A DNA stretch of 22,371 bases from DAIDKA01 sp036489445 (GCA_036489445.1 DASXFV010000049.1:1-22371), one strand, 5' to 3'; counted from the stretch's first letter, positions 1-7,372 are shown. Numbers and translations are program-made. The notes: generated by a model not told the origin, from the letters alone.

Positions 1-853
1 TGGTCAGGAGGAGTTCGCATCGCGGTACACGCAGCTGCTGCGCGCTCAAGAAATCCAATCGCTGGCACAGGACCCCGACCAGGCAGTCGGCAACCTGTGC
101 ACGGATGTTGCCCTGAATCTCCGGGGCAAATGACATGCAGAGGCGGGTGAGCGCCTCGGCGCAGCTCGCCGAGTGCATCGTGGCCAGGACCAGGTGCCCG
201 GTTTCGGCGGCGTTCAGGGTCAAGCGCATGACCTCCGGAGTACGCATTTCGCCAATCACCAGCACATCGGGATTTTCGCGCAGCGCGTCGGTGATCGCCT
301 GTTCGAAACTCGGCGAGTGAGTGGGCACTTCGCGCTGCCGGATGAACGAGCGTCGGTTGGTAAAAAGATATTCGAGCGGGCTTTCGAGGCTGATGATATT
401 GCAGGCCCGGGTCGCGTTGATGTCCTCTACGAGCGCGGCAAGCGTCGTTGATTTGCCGCATCCCGTCGGCCCCGAGATCACGACCAGGCCCGTCATCGCC
501 TCGGTCAGGCGATGCAGATCCGGATGCAGATTGCAGGATTTCAGATCCTTGATGGACGGCGCCAGGAGCCGCACGGCCACGGCAACACCCCGGATCGTCT
601 TGTACACGTTGATCCGGCAGCGCGTACCGGCAACGTCGAGGGAGACATCCGCCGAGCCGCGTGTGCGGAACACTCCCCACCCTTCATCGCCCAGCAGTTC
701 ACGAGCGATCCGGGTCAGCTCGGCAGCGGAGGCAATGTCCGGTGCGGACTGCAATACACCGCGGATACGGAAGGCGAGCGCGCTACCGGCTTCGGCGTGC
801 AGATCACTCGCGCCGAGTTCGCGGCCGCGGATGATCCAATCCCGGAAGTTCAT
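1..853 (-). CDS. PilT/PilU-like type IV pilus retraction ATPase (3' end cut by window edge)
   Basis: The minus strand is open from an ATG at 853 to the window edge, giving 284 codons of a secretion-type AAA ATPase; the C-terminus lies outside. PilT/PilU proteins hydrolyse ATP in the cytoplasm at the base of the type IV pilus and drive pilus retraction. Visible motifs are the N-terminal ASDLH segment typical of PilT (residues 15-19), a Walker A GPTGCGKSTT (128-137), an Asp-box-like ESPLE (157-161), a Walker B region with NPDVLVIGEMR (194-204), and a His-box AAETGHLVLATMH (215-227). The usual EDPIE of the Asp box reads ESPLE here, and the Walker A carries Cys where Ser is common. No good ribosome binding site precedes the ATG. 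PilT versus PilU versus a more distant paralogue cannot be settled without the C-terminus. Confidence 0.85.
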   Translation of the reverse strand, partial: MNFRDWIIRGRELGASDLHAEAGSALAFRIRGVLQSAPDIASAAELTRIARELLGDEGWGVFRTRGSADVSLDVAGTRCRINVYKTIRGVAVAVRLLAPSIKDLKSCNLHPDLHRLTEAMTGLVVISGPTGCGKSTTLAALVEDINATRACNIISLESPLEYLFTNRRSFIRQREVPTHSPSFEQAITDALRENPDVLVIGEMRTPEVMRLTLNAAETGHLVLATMHSASCAEALTRLCMSFAPEIQGNIRAQVADCLVGVLCQRLDFLSAQQLRVPRCELLLT

Positions 854-963
854 GCGCTTATGCCCATGGGCGAAGCGTATCGCATATATCGTCGACCGCA
901 AAGGCGTGAGCGGTAAGCGCCCGACCTATGAAACAGTTGGTGCGCGAGCATAGACGAAGATGA

Positions 964-992
964 GGCACTGCACGGTGCAGCCGTGCAGTGCC
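964..992 (-). terminator. Perfect 12-bp hairpin downstream of the toxin-antitoxin pair
   Basis: A 12-bp perfect inverted repeat (GGCACTGCACGG and its complement) encloses a 5-nt loop. It lies just after the antitoxin stop codon at 999 in the minus-strand direction. The following minus-strand sequence is only mildly T-rich, so this is either a weak intrinsic terminator or an RNA-stabilising 3' stem that insulates the pilT-like gene. Confidence 0.55.
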
Positions 993-998
993 ATGGAC

Positions 999-1325
999 CT
1001 AGGCCCGCTTTCTGGCAGCGGCCGTTGCTTCTTTAGCCTGTAGTTCTTTCTTCATTTCTTCGGCAATCACGAACATTTCTGTTCGAGTCCATCGACACAG
1101 AATGTCTCTAATTAACGGCTGGTAACCCACGCCGCGATATTCACCAATGAACTTCAACTGCTCAATTAGCTCTTTCTGCAACCGAATCGAAATCAGCTGA
1201 AGTTCTAACGCACCGTCCAAACTCTGCTCGCGGCTCTCAGTCGAGCGGCGCACATGTTTTTCCTCTCGACCCAGTTCCCCGTTTTCCCAGCCATTATCAA
1301 TTGTATTTGTGGCGTCCTGAGGCAT
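999..1325 (-). CDS. CopG/ribbon-helix-helix-type antitoxin
   Basis: This encodes a 108-residue protein beginning with ATG at 1325, chosen because GAGGAG lies about 9 nt upstream. The longer open frame back to 1454 would overlap the toxin gene and reads as low-quality sequence. The middle matches the CopG-type antitoxin core: a beta strand (ISIRLQKELIEQLK) followed by the GVGYQPLIRDIL helix segment. The C-terminus is a charged helix rich in Lys, Glu and Ala. Such proteins bind and neutralise the partner toxin and repress their own promoter as dimers. The gene follows the putative toxin gene by 31 nt on the same strand, so it is toxin-first order, as in BrnTA. The family call rests on motif recognition; the exact subfamily is uncertain. 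Confidence 0.75.
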   Translation of the reverse strand: MPQDATNTIDNGWENGELGREEKHVRRSTESREQSLDGALELQLISIRLQKELIEQLKFIGEYRGVGYQPLIRDILCRWTRTEMFVIAEEMKKELQAKEATAAARKRA

Positions 1326-1356
1326 GGCAGCTATCTCCTCGTATCTCCATTGAATA

Positions 1357-1650
1357 TCAACCAAACTTCGCGTAGATCCGCGTCTCTTCTGCATTCGGCT
1401 CATAAGCCGTGCGCAAGTCCACCTGCAGACCGGTCGCTGTTTGGCGCTGCACAAAAACGATCTTCAGTCTTCGTCCTTTATTTGTTTCTCCTATAAACCA
1501 TTGAGTCGGCGGATCCGTCCGATGTTGTTCGCGGGTATCCTCAAGCAAGCCGCCGCTCCGGTTTTCGAAACATTGGTGCACCTCTTTAGGAGTCACCTGA
1601 TGTTTCTCTAGCAACTTCGCGGCTATGCCGTGGGATATCGCAATCTTCAT
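1357..1650 (-). CDS. BrnT-like toxin (family often labelled ADP-ribosyl-(dinitrogen reductase) hydrolase)
   Basis: This encodes a 97-residue basic protein with the pattern of a small family frequently annotated as ADP-ribosyl-(dinitrogen reductase) hydrolase. Recognisable stretches are KIAISHGIAAKLLEKHQVT at the N-terminus, LEDTREQHRTDPPTQWFIGETNKGR in two adjacent parts around residues 36-60, KIVFV in the middle strand, and TAYEPNAEETRIYAK at the end. The layout (N-terminal helix, central strands, C-terminal A-YEPN-EE-R-Y segment) resembles BrnT-type RNase toxins. Together with the downstream CopG-like gene this gives a type II toxin-antitoxin unit. The nitrogenase name is unlikely to describe its job here, since no nif genes are nearby. 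Catalytic activity is inferred from context only. Confidence 0.7.
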   Translation of the reverse strand: MKIAISHGIAAKLLEKHQVTPKEVHQCFENRSGGLLEDTREQHRTDPPTQWFIGETNKGRRLKIVFVQRQTATGLQVDLRTAYEPNAEETRIYAKFG

Positions 1651-1665
1651 CCGCAGGAAACCCTA

Positions 1666-1689
1666 CCACTAGTGGAAGTGTATATACAG
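1666..1689 (-). promoter_or_regulatory. Palindromes in the toxin-antitoxin promoter region
   Basis: Just upstream of the toxin start (1650) lie a perfect 10-bp palindrome CCACTAGTGG (1666-1675) and GTGTATATACAG (1678-1689), in a markedly AT-rich stretch. The second motif recurs as a perfect palindrome at 1844-1855. Ribbon-helix-helix antitoxins bind such short dyads to autorepress, so these are candidate operators; this is inferred from position and symmetry. Confidence 0.4.
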
Positions 1690-1843
1690 AACGTGTACAT
1701 GAATATACGAATATTTCACATTCTGAAGGCAGAAATCCCCTACCGCCAGAACCCACAAGCCCCCGTTTAAGCACAACATATTGGGATTTTTGTGGCGTTT
1801 TCAACCATATCATCAATATGTAGTTGTGGCGCCATTATGGCTG

Positions 1844-1855
1844 GTGTATATACAC
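1844..1855. promoter_or_regulatory. 12-bp palindrome GTGTATATACAC, candidate operator
   Basis: This is a perfect 12-bp palindrome, 13 bp before the ATG at 1868. It repeats, with one mismatch, the element at 1678-1689 on the other side of the AT-rich divergent region. The pair could be bound by the antitoxin complex and connect both promoters, but no direct evidence is visible. Confidence 0.35.
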
Positions 1856-1867
1856 TAAGGGATCTTA

Positions 1868-2278
1868 ATGCCAGACAAAGCGGCGAAACCACTTAATGGC
1901 GATGAGACTGGCAAAGCATTCGAGCGGACCTTTAAAAAGGTCGTCCCCCAGCAAAAACCCACCAAGAAAAGCGCGCTATTCCTGAGGGCGCTCGGCCAGC
2001 TGGCTACGCCAATTGCCCTATGGGGAGCTAGACATCGGGAATCATTTCCTCTTCTGGAATATTTGATTCGACATTGGCGCAGTGGAAGAAGATCGGGAAA
2101 TTGCCAGGCAGTTCGTCGCTCTGAGGAAGCCACTTCTCAAACAGGTAGGCTGCAGCTTTGTTGTTGTAGGGCAGTTTTCACTCCGGTTACCACCCGGGCG
2201 ATTGCCGGTACGGCAAGAGCGAGACGTACGCGAAGATGCGCTGGATCTTGCCGCTGCGGACCTGGAAGGTCTCGATGA
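1868..2278 (+). CDS. Small hypothetical protein, probably truncated or frameshifted
   Basis: The ATG at 1868 follows AGGGA by about 6 nt, a good ribosome binding site. The first 45 or so residues (DETGKAFERTFKKVVPQQ region, then Lys/Pro-rich) have a natural, charged composition like short proteins of accessory regions. After about residue 70 the frame becomes Arg/Cys-rich and unlike a protein. Its last 92 nt are antisense to the end of the secreted protein gene at 2187-3143. In another frame, around 2082-2145, a short protein-like stretch (EEDREIARQFVALRK) appears after a stop codon, suggesting a decayed or frameshifted gene. I do not recognise a function. Apart from this ORF, 1651-2186 holds only the palindromes listed separately. 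Confidence 0.35.
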   Translation: MPDKAAKPLNGDETGKAFERTFKKVVPQQKPTKKSALFLRALGQLATPIALWGARHRESFPLLEYLIRHWRSGRRSGNCQAVRRSEEATSQTGRLQLCCCRAVFTPVTTRAIAGTARARRTRRCAGSCRCGPGRSR

Positions 2279-3143
2279 TTTCGGTGGTGTTCGGATATGA
2301 GGAGAGGCTGAAGGGGCGCGGTGCCGCACTGGCGGAGGTCGCGGTGACCGCGTTCATCTGCGGTTTGATGTTGCCGGGATGTTGGAACATGACGACCGCG
2401 TACACCAGGCCACGCTCGGGATCCATCAGCAGGAAGCGTCGATTCGTGATCTCGTGGATGTAGTCGAACATATGGGTATCGAACTGGGCCCCCGCGCTCA
2501 TCGAGGGGCGCGTGGCCGTCGCGACGGTCGGTGCGGTCTGCGCGCCGTTCTCGGTGCGCAGGGTGGTTGCGGCGAACGGCACAATCTTGCCATTACCCTG
2601 CACGATGCCATTGAAGTACTGGTTGGCATCATGTCGCAACTGCTCCCGGGTGCTGCGCTCACCTTCCGGTAGGGTCTGTTCCCATTCGGGCGGCACCGTG
2701 GTCAGATTGTCGAAGGTCCCATGGACCCCGGTGGCCTGGCGGACCACAAAGGTTTCGACTTCACTCAGACGCTGCGCCCGTTGCTTCAGTCGCACCCCGA
2801 GCAGGGCCGTCGCGCCGTTCTCCTTGACGGTGCCGTAGAAGGCGACCTGCTGGGTCTGCGGATCCTCGATGTACAGCTTGAAGGTGCCGAGTGAGCCGAT
2901 CGTCTGCCACAGCCCGTCGCCAAGCTTCATCCGATTGGTGTTTTCGGTGAATTTCACATCGGCGGTGGTCTTGAGCTGATTCGGCTCATGCGCCACGAGC
3001 GCCGCAAGATACTGATCCATGACGCCGTGAAGACATTCGCGATCACAGGGGCTGGGGTCCGCGGCGAGTACCGCGGCGCAGCGCAACACCATCGCCACTC
3101 CCATCAGCACGCCGGTGGCGCTGGCCAGTCGGTTTCGGGTCAT
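2187..3143 (-). CDS. Secreted DUF8021-like protein
   Basis: This encodes a 318-residue protein with a typical signal peptide (basic MTRNR, a hydrophobic stretch to about residue 24, then a likely cleavage near VLAADP). The ATG at 3143 has GGGGAGA about 6 nt upstream. The mature start CDRECLHGVMDQYLAALVAH and the later FTENTNRMKLGDGLW and GTFKLYIEDPQTQQVAFYG segments resemble DUF8021/SnoaL-like secreted proteins, which have an alpha+beta NTF2-like barrel and no firmly known activity. A second part (about 160-318) ends with a region containing FQVRSGKIQRIFAYV, the terminal strand pattern of NTF2-like folds. It is the last gene of a likely three-gene minus-strand run after the acyltransferase and the DUF3237 protein. 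The family call is from recall of motifs. Confidence 0.65.
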   Translation of the reverse strand: MTRNRLASATGVLMGVAMVLRCAAVLAADPSPCDRECLHGVMDQYLAALVAHEPNQLKTTADVKFTENTNRMKLGDGLWQTIGSLGTFKLYIEDPQTQQVAFYGTVKENGATALLGVRLKQRAQRLSEVETFVVRQATGVHGTFDNLTTVPPEWEQTLPEGERSTREQLRHDANQYFNGIVQGNGKIVPFAATTLRTENGAQTAPTVATATRPSMSAGAQFDTHMFDYIHEITNRRFLLMDPERGLVYAVVMFQHPGNIKPQMNAVTATSASAAPRPFSLSSYPNTTEIIETFQVRSGKIQRIFAYVSLLPYRQSPGW

Positions 3144-3200
3144 CGGTATCTCCCCTTTAAGATGGATATTTGTTGAATGATACGCCTGTACGGCAGAACT

Positions 3201-3674
3201 TCAGCCTACTGCCCAGTAGCGGAACAGGCTGTAATCTCCTGCGGGATCCGGATGCCGCTCGCCGCCGCCCACGACGACCGTTCGGTTCAGCCACTCGTGC
3301 GGTCCGTGCGGCGCGCGAAAGTACGGGGTGCAGCGAAAATAACCCGGACGCGCCGGCAGGCCGCCACCCTCCGCCCGCGGACCATATACGTAGCCGCGGT
3401 TTTGAATGTAGATGCGCGCGCCATCGTCAGCTTCGAGCATGTAGTGGGCGTTGAGTTCCACCACGCCGTCGGCACGCACGACGGGCCAGTCGGCGCCGCT
3501 GACGTCCACAACCCGTCCCCGCAGGCGCGGTCCTTCTACCACACCCTTGAGTACCGAGGTGTAGCCCTGGCTGGGCCCACCCGGATGGATGGGACCGATG
3601 GTCCATCGGTCCTTGAAGTCGATGCGAATGTCGAATACATGAGTCAGCGTCAGCGGTCCGCTTTGGTAGTCCAT
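3201..3674 (-). CDS. DUF3237 family protein
   Basis: This encodes 157 residues, matching the usual DUF3237 length of about 150. Family-typical blocks are visible: GGPSQGYTSVLKG near residue 32, VVDVSGADWPVVRADGVVEL at about 56-75, ARIYIQNRGYVYGP around 87-100, and PGYFRCTPYFRAPHGPHEWLN near 110-130. The protein has no signal peptide and is likely cytosolic. The biochemical function of DUF3237 is not established; members are common in bacteria that degrade hydrophobic organic compounds. The ATG at 3674 follows GAGG at about 5 nt and lies 28 nt after the acyltransferase stop. The secreted DUF8021-like gene starts 57 nt further on. The three genes are therefore probably cotranscribed. Confidence 0.8.
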   Translation of the reverse strand: MDYQSGPLTLTHVFDIRIDFKDRWTIGPIHPGGPSQGYTSVLKGVVEGPRLRGRVVDVSGADWPVVRADGVVELNAHYMLEADDGARIYIQNRGYVYGPRAEGGGLPARPGYFRCTPYFRAPHGPHEWLNRTVVVGGGERHPDPAGDYSLFRYWAVG

Positions 3675-3702
3675 CGCATCCTCGCAAGGTCGGTTCAGAA
3701 AA

Positions 3703-4896
3703 TCATGGCACAGTCGGGCCGGGCGAGCATATCAGCGCGGGCACGGCCATGGGCGTTGACCGAAATCGTCGGCGCAGGTGACGCTCGATCGGAACTGTGA
3801 ATCCATGGGATAGGACAAACCCGAGCAGCCAGCACGCGAGCAGGATGGGGGGATACCAGAGGAAGCGCCAAGCTCCGCCGGGGCCGCTCCAGTTGAAGAT
3901 CGCCAGCCCCCCGAACACACAAAACACGTGGGACAGGTAGATCTCGTAGCTCAGGCGGCCGCAGGAACGCAGCCAGTGCAATCCCCGAATCGGCGCCTTA
4001 CCGATCTTTGCGGTCTCATGCCAGTGCGCACTGATCACGATACAGGCGGCTGCAATCGCCAGAAACAATCCATAACCGTGGTGCACGAGCCTCCAGAGCC
4101 AGGTGTCCGCAAACAATACCGTGCACACTCCGGCCCATCCCAGCAACCTCATCACGACTACCAAGCGATGGCTGACGGCCGGGATTCGGCGCACGAGTAG
4201 CGCCGCGAGCACGCCCACTGCGATCGCCGACATGCCGGGCAGGTAGGCCTTTTCCAGCCAGATCTCGTTGTCCCCCGCGGTCAATGTCGCGCGGGTGACG
4301 GGCAGCGAGAGGGCGAGCAACCCAAGAGCGGGCAGCAGCAGTCTCGTGCGGCTCAGAAGCAGGCAACTCAAGGGAAATGCCAGATAGAACACCTCCTCGA
4401 TCGACAGCGACCAGATCACATCCCAACCGCCGGGCAGATACCCGTGGATACCCTCGTACCGGTTGAGGTACAGGCCAAGCGCCGAGGCCATCGCACCCCC
4501 GAGTGATTGACCGGGTTTGTTGATCACGAATCTCGGTACGCCCAGCAGGTGGAACAGGCTCAGCACCGCGACCACGAAGAGCAGAAGCGGAACGATGCGA
4601 CTCATCCGCAACAGATAGAAGCCGCCTACGGAAATGTCGCGCAAGTCTCCCCAGCGCTCCTGCGACCGGCGGGTGATGAGAAAACCGGAAATGACGAAGA
4701 AGATGATGACCGCTTCGGCGCCGTTGAAATTCAGTCCCTGCAGCAGCCAGTGCGGCAGGACCCTCGCGAGCAGCGTTTGCGACAGCGGCACGCGGATGCC
4801 GATGTGATGCACGACAACCAGGAGGATGGACAGCCCACGCAGGGCGTCGATGGCGCTATTGCGCCGTTGCTCGGTTGCGCTTGACCTCGTTCCCAT
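3703..4896 (-). CDS. Acyltransferase family 3 (OafA/YrhL-like) membrane protein
   Basis: This encodes a 397-residue polytopic membrane protein of the acyltransferase-3 family, which O-acylates cell-envelope glycans such as lipopolysaccharide O-antigen, peptidoglycan or exported sugars. The diagnostic N-terminus is present: SAIDALRGLSILLVVVHHIG (about 14-33), with the conserved Arg and His. FFVISGFLI follows near residue 66-74, as does the WSLSIEEVFYLAFPL block near residue 161-175. Around ten hydrophobic segments are visible. The start at 4896 has a GAGAAG-like site 5 nt upstream. It is transcribed divergently from the BlaI-type repressor, with candidate operators in the 70-bp space, so control by BlaI together with the cell-wall-linked protease is plausible. 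The acyl acceptor cannot be deduced. Confidence 0.88.
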   Translation of the reverse strand: MGTRSSATEQRRNSAIDALRGLSILLVVVHHIGIRVPLSQTLLARVLPHWLLQGLNFNGAEAVIIFFVISGFLITRRSQERWGDLRDISVGGFYLLRMSRIVPLLLFVVAVLSLFHLLGVPRFVINKPGQSLGGAMASALGLYLNRYEGIHGYLPGGWDVIWSLSIEEVFYLAFPLSCLLLSRTRLLLPALGLLALSLPVTRATLTAGDNEIWLEKAYLPGMSAIAVGVLAALLVRRIPAVSHRLVVVMRLLGWAGVCTVLFADTWLWRLVHHGYGLFLAIAAACIVISAHWHETAKIGKAPIRGLHWLRSCGRLSYEIYLSHVFCVFGGLAIFNWSGPGGAWRFLWYPPILLACWLLGFVLSHGFTVPIERHLRRRFRSTPMAVPALICSPGPTVP

Positions 4897-4915
4897 TGAC
4901 TTCTCACTGATCTGA

Positions 4916-4955
4916 CTAAGAACTTAGTTACACTGTAGCTAAGTTTTTAGTTACA
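4916..4955. promoter_or_regulatory. BlaI-type operator cluster between acyltransferase and blaI
   Basis: The 70-bp divergent region holds stacked symmetric elements. CTAAG and CTTAG lie 2 bp apart (4916-4927). A longer dyad has an 11-bp left arm ACTTAGTTACA (4922-4932) and a right arm (4934-4944) matching at 10 of 11 positions around one central base. A second TTAGTTACA (4947-4955) lies 23 bp after the first. BlaI/MecI repressors bind dyads of the TACA/TGTA type as dimers, so the site would control both directions. The assignment is by form and position. Confidence 0.7.
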
Positions 4956-4966
4956 ATGCAACCCGC

Positions 4967-5362
4967 ATGAAAGTGAAACCTCAGAAGGAACCCCCGCGAA
5001 GGCCCCTGACGGCAACGGAACTGGAGATGATGAATGTCATCTGGCGACTCGGTTCCTGCACGGTTTCCCAGGTGCAAGCCGAATTGAGGCCCGAACGCGA
5101 GCTCGCCTATTCGAGCGTCTCGACCATTATTCGGATCCTTGAGCAGAAGGGCTTCGTCACCAGCCGAAAGGTGGGACGGGGTCATCAGTATTGCGCCGCC
5201 ATGCCTAAGCGCGACTACCAGGCCCTGAGCCTCGAGCACGTGGTGAAGCAGGTTTTCGACGATACGCCGAGCCTTCTGGTGCAGCATCTGCTCGATAGCA
5301 AAAGCCTGACCGAGAATGAGCTGGGAGAGATTCGGGCGCTGCTGCGCAAAAAGGGAGATTGA
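4967..5362 (+). CDS. blaI: BlaI/MecI/CopY-family transcriptional repressor
   Basis: This encodes a 131-residue repressor. The winged-helix domain is clear: LTATELEMMNVIWRLGSCTVSQVQAEL in two adjacent pieces (about 14-40), the recognition region AYSSVSTIIRILEQKGFV (about 47-64), and the wing ending GRGHQYCAAM. The C-terminal helices (about 75-131) form the dimerisation part, which in this family is cut by the cognate M56 protease to release repression. The stop codon is immediately followed by the GTG of the protease gene, so the two are translated as a pair. It probably represses its own operon and the divergent acyltransferase. The inducer need not be a beta-lactam, because the partner lacks a penicillin-binding sensor domain. 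The symbol denotes the family, not proven beta-lactamase control. Confidence 0.9.
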   Translation: MKVKPQKEPPRRPLTATELEMMNVIWRLGSCTVSQVQAELRPERELAYSSVSTIIRILEQKGFVTSRKVGRGHQYCAAMPKRDYQALSLEHVVKQVFDDTPSLLVQHLLDSKSLTENELGEIRALLRKKGD

Positions 5363-6964
5363 GTGTCTTTAGTCGGTATCCCAGCGATCGCGATTGTCAG
5401 CTGCTACGTTTACGTCAACCTGCTGATGGTAGGCGCCGCCGCGTTACTGGCTGGGATCCGTGCACTCAACGGCGCCTTGCCGCGACCATTGACTCACGGT
5501 CATTTGCTGGCCATGGGTCGGATACTCGCCGTCTCCAGTGTGCTGCTGCCATGCCTGGCGATGTGGCACGGCGGCAGCGGGTTCACCCCGCTCAAGGCCC
5601 AGATCTGGGCGGCGCCGTCCATGCGCGCAGCGAGCGCCGCCGTCTCGACGGATGCCCGGATTGATATTGGAGTCGACGCGCAGCATGCCTCCCTGCCCGT
5701 GCAGGCCGCCACCACTGTGGTTCTGGTGCTGTTCGCGAGCGGCCTGTTGCTGACTGTGCTGCCTCTCTTATCGGAGGTGGCCGCGACACGCCGGGTGATC
5801 CGCGATGCGCATGCTCTGCGCAGCATCGGGTCGGTGCGCATCCTCGTCTCCGACAGCGAGCAGGTGCCGTTTGCAACGTGGGTTCCAGGACGGGCTTACA
5901 TCGTGCTGCCAGCCGCACTCCTATTGCGCCCCGCTGATGTTCGCCTGGCACTCAGACACGAAGGGCAACATCACCGCCAGGCAGATACTCAATTCCTCTA
6001 TGCGGCGCTGCTGGGCCGCATGCTGCTGGGCATCAATCCCGCCGTGCGCTGGCTCGCTCAGCAATTGCTCGAGTTGCAGGAGTTCGCCTGCGATGAGGCC
6101 CTTGCACGACGTCCGGACCACAGCGTGCACGCGTATTGCGCCTGCCTGCTGCGCGTGGCCGAGGCGGCACTGGGTAGCCGACCGACCGCGGTGCGCTCAT
6201 TCATGGCGAGCAGCCACCCCTGCGCACTCCGACGTCGAATGGAGGCTGCCTACCAGCGTCCCGTCCGCACGGTGCAAGCGCCCGGCGCAGCCTGTGTCGG
6301 TATGGTTGCCGTCGCCGTTCTTATGGCCCTGAGTGTGGTGATCGCAACGCCCGTACAGGATCGACGTCTGTCGCGCACCGACGCCGAGCAACTCGTGGCC
6401 GCGACGCCGGGATCCTCGACATGGGGGCTGAGAGCGAATGATGCCGTCCTGAGGCAGCTCAACTTGCTCCTGGGGACACCGGATGGGCGTAAGTTCCTTA
6501 ACTCCAGCATCGCCCGCATGCACAGCTACGAACCTGGAGTTCTGGCAGCGCTCAAGAAGTCCGGGCTGCCGCCGGAACTCCGGGTCGTGCCGCTTGCGGA
6601 ATCCGGATATCAGAACCTGCCCTCCCGCAGGGGTCCGGGTGCGGGCCTGTGGATGTTTATCGGTCGCACCGCCAGGAATTACGGACTGCAGGTCTCCACA
6701 GCGCGGGATGAGCGATTGGACGTCCAGGCAGAGACCCGGGCTGCGATGCACATGCTTTCGGACCTACGGCGCCGCTTCCAGAGTTGGCCGCTCGCATTGA
6801 TGGCATATAACTCAGGCGCATCAAAGGTCGAGGCCGGCATGAATGCCACGCACTCGCGAGACGCGTGGGCGCTCTATCAGGCGGGCTATGGCAACGACCC
6901 GGACTATCTTGCGCGGACAACGGCGGTCATGCTGATCCTCGCCCACCCACGGCTGCTTGACTGA
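5363..6964 (+). CDS. BlaR1-like M56 metallopeptidase fused to a C-terminal SLT lytic-transglycosylase domain
   Basis: This 533-residue protein starts with GTG directly after the blaI stop codon. The first ~330 residues have BlaR1/M56 layout: membrane segments near 5-30, 48-68 and 112-138, a cytoplasmic zinc protease with HEGQH (199-203) and the downstream LQEFACDEAL block (238-247) supplying the third ligand, and a last membrane segment around 308-329. In BlaR1 a penicillin-binding sensor follows outside the membrane. Here residues ~355-533 are an SLT/MltD-like domain instead: LPPELRVVPLAESGYQ with the expected catalytic Glu413, GAGLWMFIGRTARNYGL (427-443), DERLDVQAETRAAMHML (449-465), and WPLALMAYNSGASKVEAG (475-492). 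The simplest reading is that a periplasmic domain binding or cleaving peptidoglycan strands signals through the protease to BlaI. Whether the domain is an active enzyme or only a glycan sensor cannot be read from sequence. Confidence 0.88.
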   Translation: MSLVGIPAIAIVSCYVYVNLLMVGAAALLAGIRALNGALPRPLTHGHLLAMGRILAVSSVLLPCLAMWHGGSGFTPLKAQIWAAPSMRAASAAVSTDARIDIGVDAQHASLPVQAATTVVLVLFASGLLLTVLPLLSEVAATRRVIRDAHALRSIGSVRILVSDSEQVPFATWVPGRAYIVLPAALLLRPADVRLALRHEGQHHRQADTQFLYAALLGRMLLGINPAVRWLAQQLLELQEFACDEALARRPDHSVHAYCACLLRVAEAALGSRPTAVRSFMASSHPCALRRRMEAAYQRPVRTVQAPGAACVGMVAVAVLMALSVVIATPVQDRRLSRTDAEQLVAATPGSSTWGLRANDAVLRQLNLLLGTPDGRKFLNSSIARMHSYEPGVLAALKKSGLPPELRVVPLAESGYQNLPSRRGPGAGLWMFIGRTARNYGLQVSTARDERLDVQAETRAAMHMLSDLRRRFQSWPLALMAYNSGASKVEAGMNATHSRDAWALYQAGYGNDPDYLARTTAVMLILAHPRLLD

Positions 6965-7372
6965 GACATCAGAAGTCTTCAGCATTCCAAGCGGCACCGG
7001 CGCCGTTCAGCGCCTAAAGGTGTACTGCGTCTGAAATGTTTCTGAAACGAGTTGCCGCGGCAACTCGGCGGCGATGTAGCTTGCCAATTGCTGGAGTTCC
7101 TCCTCGCCTCGCTCAACAGTTCGATCATCTGCTGGTGATAGCGCATCAATCAAAAGCATCCCCTCGCCTCCATCAGAATATTGCCGGTAGCGGCAGCGGT
7201 AGGTCTGAAGAATCGATAGCACATTGTCGGCAGTTAGCATAGGCGATATCCGTGAGCTATTCTTCCGCCACAACTTCTTTGGATGGCAGTGCACTATCGT
7301 GGCATTGCTGGCCACCGGAAGTCGCCCCCAAGTTATGGGCCTATTCACTGAAAAACAGATGATATTTTTTTA
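6965..7372. other. Gene-poor stretch between the protease and the restriction-modification cassette
   Basis: No recognisable gene lies here. A weak 5-bp hairpin (6999-7014) follows the protease gene, one doubtful minus-strand ORF (7007-7240) is listed separately, and an AT-rich tract with a run of seven T (about 7360-7372) precedes the inverted repeats. The drop in GC content begins here and continues through the cassette, which suggests acquired DNA. Confidence 0.4.
7007..7240 (-). CDS. Hypothetical small protein
   Basis: This encodes 77 residues from an ATG at 7240; the same frame opens further to 7348, but that extension reads poorly. The composition is balanced and protein-like (TADNVLSILQTYRCRYRQYS, then ERGEEELQQLASYIAAELPR as an amphipathic helix), whereas the opposite-strand frames are Arg/Ser-rich. 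The ribosome binding site is weak. I recognise no family. It sits between the blaI operon and the restriction-modification cassette and may be a remnant of an earlier insertion. Confidence 0.3.
   Translation of the reverse strand: MLTADNVLSILQTYRCRYRQYSDGGEGMLLIDALSPADDRTVERGEEELQQLASYIAAELPRQLVSETFQTQYTFRR

Noticed and set aside
6999..7014. GC-rich hairpin after the M56-SLT gene as a terminator
   Set aside because: The stem is only 5 bp and no T-run follows on either strand.
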